DNA from: Pandoraea eparura
Lineage (GTDB): Bacteria > Pseudomonadota > Gammaproteobacteria > Burkholderiales > Burkholderiaceae
DNA length: 64,000 bases
NCBI RefSeq assembly: GCF_902459725.1
Contig: NZ_CABPSH010000007.1
Location: 62,001-126,000, forward strand
Reading direction: 5' to 3'
Shown: positions 8,476 to 16,846 of the stretch, in pieces
Numbering within the stretch: the first letter of the stretch is position 1
Layout: each line of letters opens with the position of its first letter
The notes under the pieces: model-generated
What the model was told of the DNA's origin: nothing
Database searches by the model: none
What the model saw: the letters and a program-made list of their open reading frames with translations, nothing else
Program-made: the position numbers and the translations under genes

Positions 8476-9908
8476 GCCTCACCTCCGGCCTCGGCGTCGG
8501 ACGACGCATCACCTGCCGATGGCCCCGGCCGCCCAGTGGCGTTGGTCGCGGCGGCAGCGTGGACTGGGTTCGCAGGGGTGGCCGGGTTGGCCGTTGCCGA
8601 TGACCCGCTGGCGCTTCCCCCCGCGTCCGTCAGCGCGCCAAACGACAACTGACTTGCGATGAGGCCGACGGCGGCGAGCCGCTGACGCAATCCTTCCCCT
8701 TCTTGCGACAGCACGTCGGCCGACACCGTCGAATCGGTCAGCAGGCGCGCTTGCAACTGCTGCCCCGACAACCCGAGCGTGACGTCCACCGTGCCCAGCA
8801 ACGGCAGCGTGAGACGCAGGTGGGTATGCCATGTCGACGATGGGGTTGCCTCACCGGGCACCGTTTGCCCGCCGCGTTCCTCGACCTGCCATTCCATCGG
8901 TGCGCCCGGCCATGCCATACCGTTCCACTGGAATTGCGGATTGACCAGCATGTCGAGCTGCTGACGCACCAGCGCGACGCTCTCCGCAGGCGCATTCGCC
9001 ACGGCGGCAATCGCCCCGGCCGGACCGTGCGGTGCGGCATTCGCGGGTGAGCCGCTGCCCAGCGCAGCCACAGTGGCGTCGCCCCCCTGTGCGCCGGGCA
9101 ACACGCTGCCCGTGGTATGCGCGACGCTGGCGGCATGCGCCAGCGCGTTGGCCGTGTTGGGTAGATTGGCGCTCGCATGCAAGCCGCCATCGGCGGTCTC
9201 GCCCGCCAACGGTGGCGCAACGGCGCCGGGCGACGCGGCACCGTAGGCCGCCGCCGCAGTGGACACGGTCGACGGGCTGAGCGCCGGCCACCCGCTGGCC
9301 AGCGCGGCGTCGGCACCCGAAGGGCCAAGCAGACGGGTGAGCGGACCCGGGCCGGGCAGCGTGGCATCGGCGCCGGCCGCGCGCAACTGTGCAGCGAGAT
9401 TCGCCGACGCGGGCCAGCGCAACTGCGGCTCGGCCTGCAACTGCTCGAACGAGCGGCTGCCCGATGCCCACTGCGACAGATGCGATTCGTAAAAAAGCCC
9501 GCTGGCGGACAACGCTTCCTTCAACGCCGACGCCAGCAGCGGCGCGAGCGCGGGTGCACCGGTGCCGGGCGCGGCAGGCCACACGGGCGTGCTCGCCTGC
9601 ACGGGACCGGGCGAGTCGGGCGCGAGCCGCAGAATCGTGTCGATGGTGCGTGCGGCAGCCGAGAGCGTTGCCTGTTGAACGGGGGTAGGCAGCCGGGCGG
9701 CGCTCTGCGGGGACGCATTGCCGAGTCCAACGGCTGCCGTCGACGTGCGTGTCGCCAGGTCGCCGAGCGCGGACGTGGCGTCGCCGGTGGGCTGCAAGCC
9801 CGATACGGCGCTGGGCGCGCTGGTCGAGGCCGCCCCCTGCCCGACACCTAGCAAGGCGTCGAGCCGTCTAGCAAGCGTTGTGGCCAGCACCGAATCGAGA
9901 CCGGCCAT
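8472..9908 (-). CDS. Second FliK-like hook-length control family protein
   Basis: 478 residues. The first 330 are Ala/Gly/Pro/Ser-rich and low complexity. The C-terminal part (about 340-440: WHTHLRLTLPLLGTVDVTLG, then LQARLLTDS) matches the flagellar hook-length control C-terminal domain. A separate FliK gene starts at position 159, so this is a paralogue. Its coupling to an FlhB-C homologue repeats the FliK-FlhB functional pair in miniature. In other Burkholderiales the same pair sits near fliDST and is annotated FliK, but its actual role is not established by sequence. Confidence 0.8.
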   Translation of the reverse strand: MAGLDSVLATTLARRLDALLGVGQGAASTSAPSAVSGLQPTGDATSALGDLATRTSTAAVGLGNASPQSAARLPTPVQQATLSAAARTIDTILRLAPDSPGPVQASTPVWPAAPGTGAPALAPLLASALKEALSASGLFYESHLSQWASGSRSFEQLQAEPQLRWPASANLAAQLRAAGADATLPGPGPLTRLLGPSGADAALASGWPALSPSTVSTAAAAYGAASPGAVAPPLAGETADGGLHASANLPNTANALAHAASVAHTTGSVLPGAQGGDATVAALGSGSPANAAPHGPAGAIAAVANAPAESVALVRQQLDMLVNPQFQWNGMAWPGAPMEWQVEERGGQTVPGEATPSSTWHTHLRLTLPLLGTVDVTLGLSGQQLQARLLTDSTVSADVLSQEGEGLRQRLAAVGLIASQLSFGALTDAGGSASGSSATANPATPANPVHAAAATNATGRPGPSAGDASSDAEAGGEA

Positions 9909-9948
9909 ACCTGACTCCGAATAACGGGCGACGAGACGCGCGGGCGCG

Positions 9949-10287
9949 TCAGGTGCCCAGGTTCAGGCCGTAGACTTCGTGCAGGGCACGTTGACGGCGT
10001 GTGCTGTTGATCATGGCGTCCAGATGGGCCAGACGCGGCACCACGAGATCGCGAATCGCCGCGTCGTCGGCCAGAATACGCCGGATGACGGCATGCTTGC
10101 GTGCTCGCTCGTCCTCGTTGAGCGGCAGCGAGGCCTCGAGCTGCTTGATCGAATCGACCTGCGCGCGATACTGCATCTCGAGGTCGATGAGGGCATCCCA
10201 ATCGCCATCGCGCGCCACGCCGAGCATGCGCTCCGTGAGGCCGGCAATACTCTCGTAGCAGTTCAGCAACGTCTTGGCTTCATTCAT
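9949..10287 (-). CDS. fliT: FliT-like flagellar export chaperone
   Basis: 112 residues, all-helical, beginning MNEAKTLLNCYESIAGLTERML. Size, helical pattern and position directly after fliS match FliT, the cytoplasmic chaperone of the cap protein FliD. FliT sequences diverge strongly, so context carries much of the call. Its ATG at 10287 overlaps the fliS stop by 8 bases, indicating translational coupling. Confidence 0.82.
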   Translation of the reverse strand: MNEAKTLLNCYESIAGLTERMLGVARDGDWDALIDLEMQYRAQVDSIKQLEASLPLNEDERARKHAVIRRILADDAAIRDLVVPRLAHLDAMINSTRRQRALHEVYGLNLGT

Positions 10288-10714
10288 AGCGCACTCCGGT
10301 GCCCGCCTGTGCGGCGGGGGCACCCGTGCCGGCCGCCGGGGCGATCGCGCGCCAGGCCGAGGCAATCGTGTCGAGCAGGGTGTCGACTTCCTGTACCTTG
10401 ACAACGTCATTCTCGAGATTCGCTTCGAGCAGGCGTTGGCCCATGTAGTCGTAAAGATCGCGCAGGTTGCGCGACAGCTCTCCGCCGACGTCCATGTCCA
10501 GGCCGTCGCGCAGACCGCCAATGATGCCGATGGCTTTCGAGAGCGCGAGTCCGCGATCGGCGATGCGACCGTCTTCGAAATGGACGCGGGCCTTGGTGAG
10601 GGCTGCCTTGGCACCGTCGAACAGCATCATGATGAGCTGGTGCGGACTCGCGGCGATGACACCCGTCTCGAGTCCGACTTTGCGATAAGCGTTGGCGGCG
10701 TTTTGACCGTACAT
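10280..10714 (-). CDS. fliS: FliS, flagellin export chaperone
   Basis: 144 residues. It begins MYGQNAANAYRKVGLETGV and contains SPHQLIMMLFDGA and LYDYMGQRLLEANLENDVVKV, the conserved FliS motifs. It binds the C-terminus of flagellin in the cytoplasm and prevents early polymerisation. The C-terminal 20 residues are a Gly/Ala-rich extension. It lies 39 bases after fliD and overlaps fliT. Confidence 0.95.
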   Translation of the reverse strand: MYGQNAANAYRKVGLETGVIAASPHQLIMMLFDGAKAALTKARVHFEDGRIADRGLALSKAIGIIGGLRDGLDMDVGGELSRNLRDLYDYMGQRLLEANLENDVVKVQEVDTLLDTIASAWRAIAPAAGTGAPAAQAGTGVRYE

Positions 10715-10753
10715 GACTTTCTCCGAAGCGCGCGGCGTGAGGGCGTCGCGGGC

Positions 10754-12859
10754 TTACTTCGAGGATGACGACGAAGACGACGAACCGCCAAGCACCTGCT
10801 TGAGGTAGTCGCTCGTGTTCTGCAACTTGGCCATCGTCGCGTCCAGTGCCGTGAACTGGGCGAGGTAGCGGTTCTGCATCTGCGTCATCTGGTCCTGCCA
10901 GTCACTCTCCTGTTGCTGCACCTGCTTGATGCTGGCGTTCAGGTTCGACGTGGCCGTGCTGATGGCGCCCTTGGCGCTCAGGAAATTGCTGACCTGGTTC
11001 GACAGCAGCGACGCATAGCCTTGCGAGAAGTTGATGGTGCCGCGATTGCCGAGGTTGGTGCCGGTGACCTGGATCTTGAGGCCGTCGGTCAGCGAACCCG
11101 CGGCGCCGGTCAGCGACTGGCCGCTGCCCGTGGCGATCACGCCGCCGATCGAGCCACCGACGTCCACGCCGTCGGTGCTGGGCGACACGCCGGTGCCGAA
11201 CAGCGTGGTCTGGGCATTGCCCGACGTGACGCGGATGTTCGAGGCTGAGCCATAGCGGTTCGACGTAATCGACAGCACCCCGGCGGTCTGCTTGACGGTT
11301 ACCGTCGAGCCATTGGCGACGAACTGCGAGTTGCCGTTGATCGCGGCCTGCAAGGCCGCGGCCATCTTGTCGGGGGTGTAGGTGCCGTTCGGGATGGTGA
11401 TGGTCGTGCTCGTGCCGTCGACCTGCACCGTCAGCGTATTGTTGGTGCCGTTGATGACGGTGTTCGCGCCAAGCGTGGCGTTTGACGTGAGCGTGCCCTG
11501 CGTCGCGAGGCGCGTGATGACCACGTCGTACTGGCCCGGCTGCGTATTGGTGGTCGAGCTCTGGTAGCTGATCAGGCTGTCGGTGGTCGTGCCGTTGGTC
11601 GCGAGCAGTGATGCAAGCTGGGCGAAGCCGCCCGACGCAATGGCTTTTTGCAGCTTGGCCGAATCGACCGCGAGCTGGCCCGACGTATCCGTGGCGCTAC
11701 CGGAGCCGTCGCCGGCCTGGAACGTCACGCCGATGTCTGCGAGCGACGTCAGTACCGACCCCGCGACCCCCGGCAGTTTGCCGTTCAGAATCTGCTGGAT
11801 CTGCGTCGTGATCATCTGCGTGGTCGTGTCGCCGATCAGCGGGCCGTTGTTGTTCGAGGTGCTGCCGGGCGAAGCGCTCGATTTATCGAAGTACGTCAGT
11901 TGACCGATCGCGGAATGCAGCGTGTTGTAGGCCGTAACGAAATCGCTGACCGACTTGGTGACGCCGTCGCTGTTGTTGCTGACGCTGACGGTGGTCGTGC
12001 CGGTCTTGAGCAGGCTCATCGACAGACCCTGCACGGCGCTCTTGACCGTGTTGGTCTGGCTCGACACGGCCAGCCCGTTGATGGTCAGGTTCGCGTTCTG
12101 GCCGGCGGCCGTCTGCGTCAGGTTCTGCGTGCCGGTGGGGTCGTACGCCAGCATGTTCGTGAGCGTGGCATCGCCGCCCGCGGCAACGTCCACCTTCATG
12201 CTCATTGCCTGACCGGTCTGCGTCGAGGTCAGGACCAGGCGGTTCGGCGTGGCGCTGCCGTCATTGACGATCGTGGCGGTCACCCCGCCATTGGCGGCGT
12301 TGATGGCGTCGCGAATGCCTTGCAGCGAGTTGTTGCTGTTCGTGATCGTGATGCTGAACGGTGCCTGCTGCGCATTCGGCGAGAAGCTGGCGCCGGTGTA
12401 CGTGCCGTTCGCGAGCGTGCCGCCCGATATCGTGCCGAAGCTGAACGTCAACTGGGTGGATGCGCCCGTGCCGATCGACGCCGCGGGATCCGACACGCCG
12501 GACGTCGACAGGCTTTGCGCCTGCGCCAGTTGCGTCGTGTTGATCGTATAGCTGCCGGCCTTCGCCGTGGTGTCCGCCGACGCCGTCAGGATCGTGGCGT
12601 CGCCAGGTGTAGCGCTCATCTGCAGGAACGACGACGCCGACGACAGGGCCGACAGCGACGACTGGAACGAACTCAGCGCCGATTGCAGGCTGCCGAGTGC
12701 GGAGACCTTGGTCTGATAGCTGGCTTCTTGTGACTTGAGCAAGCTGAGCTTTTGCGTGGCCGGCTGCATCAGACTGGTCACGAGCGCGTTCACGTCCAGC
12801 CCGGAGCCAATGCCCGGTGACGAAATGGAGCCCGTAGTGCTACTGCCGGTAGAAGCCAT
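10754..12859 (-). CDS. fliD: FliD, filament cap protein
   Basis: 701 residues, considerably longer than the 450-500 residues common in the family. The N-terminal domain (SSPGIGSGLDVNALVTSLMQ) and helical coiled segment (LSLLKSQEASYQTKVSALGS) are typical. The C-terminal domain has the FliD_C pattern (QLASLLATNG, then YLAQFTALDATMAKLQNTSDYLKQ). The extra length is Thr/Ser/Gly-rich sequence in the central surface domains, which in FliD are variable and may be adhesive. It ends in a poly-Ser tail. It is exported to the filament tip, where it folds incoming flagellin. Confidence 0.95.
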   Translation of the reverse strand: MASTGSSTTGSISSPGIGSGLDVNALVTSLMQPATQKLSLLKSQEASYQTKVSALGSLQSALSSFQSSLSALSSASSFLQMSATPGDATILTASADTTAKAGSYTINTTQLAQAQSLSTSGVSDPAASIGTGASTQLTFSFGTISGGTLANGTYTGASFSPNAQQAPFSITITNSNNSLQGIRDAINAANGGVTATIVNDGSATPNRLVLTSTQTGQAMSMKVDVAAGGDATLTNMLAYDPTGTQNLTQTAAGQNANLTINGLAVSSQTNTVKSAVQGLSMSLLKTGTTTVSVSNNSDGVTKSVSDFVTAYNTLHSAIGQLTYFDKSSASPGSTSNNNGPLIGDTTTQMITTQIQQILNGKLPGVAGSVLTSLADIGVTFQAGDGSGSATDTSGQLAVDSAKLQKAIASGGFAQLASLLATNGTTTDSLISYQSSTTNTQPGQYDVVITRLATQGTLTSNATLGANTVINGTNNTLTVQVDGTSTTITIPNGTYTPDKMAAALQAAINGNSQFVANGSTVTVKQTAGVLSITSNRYGSASNIRVTSGNAQTTLFGTGVSPSTDGVDVGGSIGGVIATGSGQSLTGAAGSLTDGLKIQVTGTNLGNRGTINFSQGYASLLSNQVSNFLSAKGAISTATSNLNASIKQVQQQESDWQDQMTQMQNRYLAQFTALDATMAKLQNTSDYLKQVLGGSSSSSSSSK

Positions 12860-12934
12860 AAATTGCTCGCTCTCAAAAATAGTTGCTCAACTCACAAAAC
12901 GCCGGCACGAAAAACGCTGCCTTTGTAATGTTTG

Positions 12935-12966
12935 CGGCGGCGCCCCCCGTGAAGGTGGCGCCGCCG
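12935..12966 (-). terminator. Inverted repeat between fliC and fliD, probable fliC terminator
   Basis: A perfect 10-bp GC stem (arms 12935-12944 and 12957-12966, 12-base loop) sits 50 bases past the fliC stop. It lacks a direct U-run on the fliC strand (CAAACATT follows), so it may attenuate rather than fully terminate, giving reduced fliD read-through. Confidence 0.6.
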
Positions 12967-13015
12967 GCGGCCCGGCCACGTTGCCGCCGGGCGTCAAACC
13001 CTACCCAACAGGCGC

Positions 13016-14428
13016 TTACTGGAGAAGCTTCAGCACTTGCTGCGGCAATTGGTTGGCCTGGGCCAGCATCGAGATACCGGCTTGTTGCAGGATCTGCGAC
13101 TTGGTCAGGTTGGCCGTTTCCGAAGCGTAGTCGGTGTCTTGCACGCCCGAACGCGCCGTGGTCAGGTTCTGCGTCGTGGTCGACAGGCTCGAAATCGTCG
13201 ACTGGAAGCGGTTTTGAATGGCGCCCAGGGTCGATTGCAGCGTGTCGACGGTGCCGATGGCCGAGTCGATCTGCGACAGCATCAGCGTGGCGCTGCTGAC
13301 CGTCTTCACGTCGGCTTGTGCCAGGCTGCCGCTCGTGGCGTAGGTCGTGGCCGCCGTCGGCAGGCCCAGCTTGGTCAGGATGGCCGCAGTGCCGCCGCTG
13401 ATCTGGAACGACGAACCCGAGCTGAGGTGCATCTGGCCGGTGGTGTCGACATACGCGTTCACGCCGCTGTTCGACGAGTTGATCGCGTTGGCCAGGTCGC
13501 TGGCGCTGTTCATCTTGCCGGTGATGTTCGTGGCCTTGCCGTTGACGGTCAGGACCAGGTCGCCTGCGGCGAGCGTTTGCGAGAACGTCGAAGCGACGGC
13601 GGTCGACGTGGTCGTCACACCGGCGGCAGCACCGGCGACGGCCATGCCCAGCGTCGTGGCGTCGGCGCCAGCGATGGTCATCGTTTGCGCCGCGTCGGTG
13701 TTGGTGATGGCGATTTCACCGGCCGAGTTGACCGAGGCAACGTTGCCCGTGAAGCCGGCGGATTGGGCGGCGGTGTTGATCGCCGTGGCCAGGTCGGCCG
13801 AGCTGTTGTACGTGCCGGCCTTGACGTTGACGGCGGCGCCCGCACCCATCTGCACGGTCAGGGCAGCAACGGTGAAGCTCAGCGGATTGGTGGCCGAAGA
13901 CGTTTGCGCGACCGAACCGATGCTCGAAATGGTCATGCTTTGTTGCAGGTTGACCGAAATGGTCTGGCCTGCGTTGGCGCCGACCTGGAAGTTCGCCGTG
14001 CCCATCGAGCCGTCGAGCACGTTCAGGCCGTTGAACGACGTTTGGGTGGCCAGGCGGTTCACTTCCGCCAGACGCTGCTGGACTTCCTGGTCCAGTGCGG
14101 CGCGGTCCGACGCCGAGTTCGTCGAGTTGGTCGATTGAACGGCCAGCGTACGGATGCGCTGCAGGTTGTCGGTGATCGCCGACAGGGCGCCCGCGGCGGT
14201 TTGCACCAGCGAGATACCGTCGTTGGCGTTGCGCTGCGCTTGCTGCGTGCCGTTGATCTGGGCCGACATGCGGTCCGTGATCGCCAGACCGGCGGCGTCG
14301 TCGGCGGCGCTGTTGATGCGCATACCCGAGGACAGACGCGTGATCGAGGTTTGCAGGCCCGACTGCGACGTGCTCAGGTTACGTTGTGCAACCAGCGAGA
14401 AGATATTGGTATTGATGACAGATGACAT
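13016..14428 (-). CDS. fliC: Flagellin FliC
   Basis: 470 residues. The N-terminal D0/D1 domain (MSSVINTNIFSLVAQRNLS, SRLSSGMRINSAADDAAG-like motif) and the C-terminal D1/D0 domain ending QAGISMLAQANQLPQQVLKL are canonical. The middle 160-380 is the Thr/Ala/Val-rich variable, surface-exposed domain. It is the filament subunit, exported by the type III apparatus with FliS. It is preceded by an AGGAGTGGCTAA leader (good Shine-Dalgarno) and a sigma-28 type promoter. Confidence 0.98.
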   Translation of the reverse strand: MSSVINTNIFSLVAQRNLSTSQSGLQTSITRLSSGMRINSAADDAAGLAITDRMSAQINGTQQAQRNANDGISLVQTAAGALSAITDNLQRIRTLAVQSTNSTNSASDRAALDQEVQQRLAEVNRLATQTSFNGLNVLDGSMGTANFQVGANAGQTISVNLQQSMTISSIGSVAQTSSATNPLSFTVAALTVQMGAGAAVNVKAGTYNSSADLATAINTAAQSAGFTGNVASVNSAGEIAITNTDAAQTMTIAGADATTLGMAVAGAAAGVTTTSTAVASTFSQTLAAGDLVLTVNGKATNITGKMNSASDLANAINSSNSGVNAYVDTTGQMHLSSGSSFQISGGTAAILTKLGLPTAATTYATSGSLAQADVKTVSSATLMLSQIDSAIGTVDTLQSTLGAIQNRFQSTISSLSTTTQNLTTARSGVQDTDYASETANLTKSQILQQAGISMLAQANQLPQQVLKLLQ

Positions 14429-14519
14429 TTAGCCACTCCTTTCCCAAAATTTTTGGCTCCGGCTTAAGCGCCGTAACTTCGGCTCTACAGCCATTCGCCG
14501 AAAGCCGCCGTTGTAGGGG

Positions 14520-14546
14520 ATATCGGACGGCCATTGGGAAAATTTA
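14520..14546 (-). promoter_or_regulatory. Sigma-28 (FliA) promoter of fliC
   Basis: Read on the minus strand, TAAATTTT is followed by 11 bases and then TCCGATAT. The sigma-28 consensus is TAAAGTTT-N11-GCCGATAA, so the spacing is exact and most consensus bases match. It lies about 92 bases upstream of the fliC ATG, leaving a long 5' leader. Confidence 0.8.
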
Positions 14547-14800
14547 GGGTGATTTCACAAAATGATGTGTCACCCCCCATCGACGGGCCCTGTCGATGTA
14601 GGAAAAACGCTAGTGGGCCAGTCTACAAAATCCCTCCACGATTGATCGCGCAAGGAAAGGGGCAATCTGCCGCCTATTCAATCCCTGTAAGGCTTGGAGA
14701 GGTGGCCGCAGGGGGCCGACACCTTGTCGCGCGACCGCCAATTCTCAGCGGGTGGCAACGCTTTGAAGGCCTACAAGAAAATTTCTCGCCCGGGTGAGAA

Positions 14801-14883
14801 AGCGTTGCCGAGGGCAACGCTGCCAACGACGAAGATCGGATCGGCGGACCGAAATGCACGTGGCCCGCGAGCGCGGGCCACGT
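14801..14883. terminator. Two hairpins downstream of the NarL-type regulator
   Basis: A 9-bp inverted repeat (AGCGTTGCC, 3-base loop, arms 14801-14809/14813-14821) and a 12-bp near-perfect palindrome (14858-14883) lie in the 494-base spacer 14429-14922, just beyond the response-regulator stop. Neither has a U-run, so they may act as Rho-dependent 3' ends or insulate the fliC promoter. I see no gene in this spacer. Confidence 0.5.
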
Positions 14884-14922
14884 AGTGATTGCTTACTTCC
14901 TTGAGGCTTGATGCCGGAGCGC

Positions 14923-15582
14923 TCAGGCGCAGAGCGGTCCCATCTCGGCGCTGACCAGGCCGTGTTGCATCACGTAATAGGTGAGTTCGGCGTTGTTGTT
15001 CAGGCGCATCTTTTCCAGCAGACGCGTGCGATACACGCTTACCGTCTTGACCGAAAGTGAGAGCGCGTTGGCGATGTCCGTCAGGCGCTTGCCCGAACCG
15101 ATCATGCAAAGCGTCTGGTATTCCCGGTCGGACAGGCGCTCATGCGGCGGCTGGTCGGCGTCCGGGCCGAGGTAGTCGGCGAGCGTCTCGGCGACCATCG
15201 GGCTGACATACTTGCGGCCCGCGGCGACCTGCCGCACGGCCGAGACCAACTGCTGGGCGTTCGAGCGCTTGCTCAGATAACCGGCCGCGCCGGCCTTGAG
15301 CGCCCGAAGCGCGAACTGGCCTTCACCGTACATGCTGAAGATCATGATCGGCAGACGCGGATGCTTGCGTCGCAGGGTCTTGAGAATCTCAAGCCCGTTC
15401 GTGTCGGGCAGCGAAATATCGAGCAGGACGATGTCCCACTGGGCGGCGTCGGTCATCTCCAGCGCTTCCGCGCCGCAGTCGGCTTCGCCGATGACTGAAA
15501 TGCTCCCGCTATCGGAGAGCAACTGTCGCACGCCCTGACGCACGATGGCGTGGTCGTCGACGATGAGCACTCTGAGCGTCAT
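14923..15582 (-). CDS. NarL/UhpA-family response regulator
   Basis: 219 residues. The receiver domain has the acidic pair D9/D10, phospho-acceptor D55 (DIVLLDISLPDTNG) and the Thr/Lys switch region. The C-terminal LuxR-type helix-turn-helix is LSDREYQTLCMIGSGKRLTD then VSVYRTRLLEKM. The ATG at 15582 overlaps the stop of the sensor kinase gene (ATGA), which decides the start. It should be phosphorylated by that kinase and bind DNA as a dimer. Position behind fliC hints at motility or lifestyle control, but no target can be read from the sequence. Confidence 0.92.
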   Translation of the reverse strand: MTLRVLIVDDHAIVRQGVRQLLSDSGSISVIGEADCGAEALEMTDAAQWDIVLLDISLPDTNGLEILKTLRRKHPRLPIMIFSMYGEGQFALRALKAGAAGYLSKRSNAQQLVSAVRQVAAGRKYVSPMVAETLADYLGPDADQPPHERLSDREYQTLCMIGSGKRLTDIANALSLSVKTVSVYRTRLLEKMRLNNNAELTYYVMQHGLVSAEMGPLCA

Positions 15583-16475
15583 GATGCGTATCCGTGAAGA
15601 GCAAGCGATTCCGGGGCATGGTGGCCGGTCGCGTGTGCCGCGACCGGGGACGACAGAATCTGGTGCCAGGGAAGACGCGCGTTCACGAGCGTCCCAGATC
15701 CTTGCGCACTGCCAATACGTATCGTGCCGCCAAGCGCCGTGCAGCGCTCGCGCATTCCTGCCAATCCGAAATGTCCCTGCTTGCGACGTGCGCCGCGGGC
15801 CAAACCGCAACCATCGTCGGAAATCGTGAGTTTGAGTGAACGATGACTGCCGTCGAGCGCCACCACCACGCGAGAGGCGCGTGCATGGCGGGCGACGTTG
15901 GTCAGCGCTTCCTGCGCAATGCGGTACAACGCCAGCACCGCGTCGGGCGTGAGCTTGGCGACGCGCTCGCGCGTCACGTCGTCACAACGCCAGATGCAGG
16001 TGAGGCCGCTTTGTTCGCCGAAGCGACGCAGCCAGGCGCGCAACGAGGCAACGAGGCCCGCGTCGAGCGCGGGTGGGTGTTGACGGCCGACGAGTTCGTC
16101 GGCGGCGTCCTGGGCGGCGTTGGCCGCTTGCTGAATCTGGGTGCAGAGGGACTGCCATTCGGCGGCGTTGGCCGGCGCGCGTGTCGCCAGGCGCCCCACC
16201 ACCAACTGCAATGCCGTGAGGTGCGCGCCGAGTCCGTCGTGCAGTTCGCGGGCCAGACGCGCGCGCTCGGCTTCGCGCGCGGCGTCGATCGCGCGTGCCA
16301 CCGACTGTGCCAGCGGGCGCGCCACCGCAGCGCGCGAGGCGGGCTCGCCCGGCAACGCCGTGTCGCACGCGGCAGCCGGATCCGATGCCGGTGTCACGAC
16401 GCGCGTGTGCAACGCGTCGTCAATTGACCCGCGGCGTCTCGCAGCCTGTGCGGCACGATCGACGAGATACGGCAT
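15579..16475 (-). CDS. Cytoplasmic NarL-type (HisKA_3) sensor histidine kinase
   Basis: 298 residues with no transmembrane segment. The dimerisation/phospho-acceptor helix is ERARLARELHDGLGAHLTAL with H79, and the HATPase N-box is RIAQEALTNVARHARAS with G-boxes DDGCGLARG and GHFGLAGMRER. The first 55 residues show no recognisable sensor domain, so it may respond to a cytoplasmic partner like DegS-type kinases. I use ATG 16475 (MPYLVDRAAQ); an upstream TTG is possible. A perfect FNR-type box lies about 140 bases upstream, suggesting oxygen-dependent expression. Confidence 0.9.
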   Translation of the reverse strand: MPYLVDRAAQAARRRGSIDDALHTRVVTPASDPAAACDTALPGEPASRAAVARPLAQSVARAIDAAREAERARLARELHDGLGAHLTALQLVVGRLATRAPANAAEWQSLCTQIQQAANAAQDAADELVGRQHPPALDAGLVASLRAWLRRFGEQSGLTCIWRCDDVTRERVAKLTPDAVLALYRIAQEALTNVARHARASRVVVALDGSHRSLKLTISDDGCGLARGARRKQGHFGLAGMRERCTALGGTIRIGSAQGSGTLVNARLPWHQILSSPVAAHATGHHAPESLALHGYAS

Positions 16476-16846
16476 GGAGGCAAAATCCCTGAGAGAAAAA
16501 GTCCCGTGCCGCAACTTGCGCGCCGAGACCCCACCGAATTTAACAAACTTTACATTTCGTCACAATTGCGCGCGGTGGACAACCGCGCGACTGACGGCAA
16601 AGCATAACTATTTGATTTGGATCAAAAAGTATCGGCTTGCTTAAGGGAAATTCTGCAAAGACCCCAAAATATATCAGGGTTTGTCCTAGCCCGAAGCGTC
16701 GAGGAAGTGTTTCAAACGATTTTTTCGATCTAACCAACGGAAATACCTGAGTTTTTCTTGCGACTTCATACGGTTGTGAGTTTCTATCAGGCGGGTACGC
16801 GGGCGGTTGATGCGTGTTATCGGAGAGGTATCCCCGGTACCGTTCC
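16476..16846. other. AT-rich intergenic region holding an FNR-type box
   Basis: This 371-base spacer is noticeably richer in A/T than its surroundings. It carries the promoter region of the kinase/regulator pair and the 3' flank of the TctE-like gene. Apart from the FNR-type palindrome at 16612-16625 I see no gene or strong hairpin. Confidence 0.5.
16612..16625. promoter_or_regulatory. FNR/ANR-type binding box
   Basis: TTGATTTGGATCAA is an exact match to TTGAT-N4-ATCAA, the FNR/ANR/CRP-like consensus. The only gene that starts nearby is the HisKA_3 kinase at 16475 on the minus strand, so the box would give it oxygen-responsive control. Confidence 0.65.

Noticed and set aside
13300-13900. Repetitive Thr/Ala/Val sequence in the middle of fliC as a sign of insertion
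   Set aside because: The variable D2/D3 domain of flagellin normally has this composition; reading frame and both conserved ends are intact.
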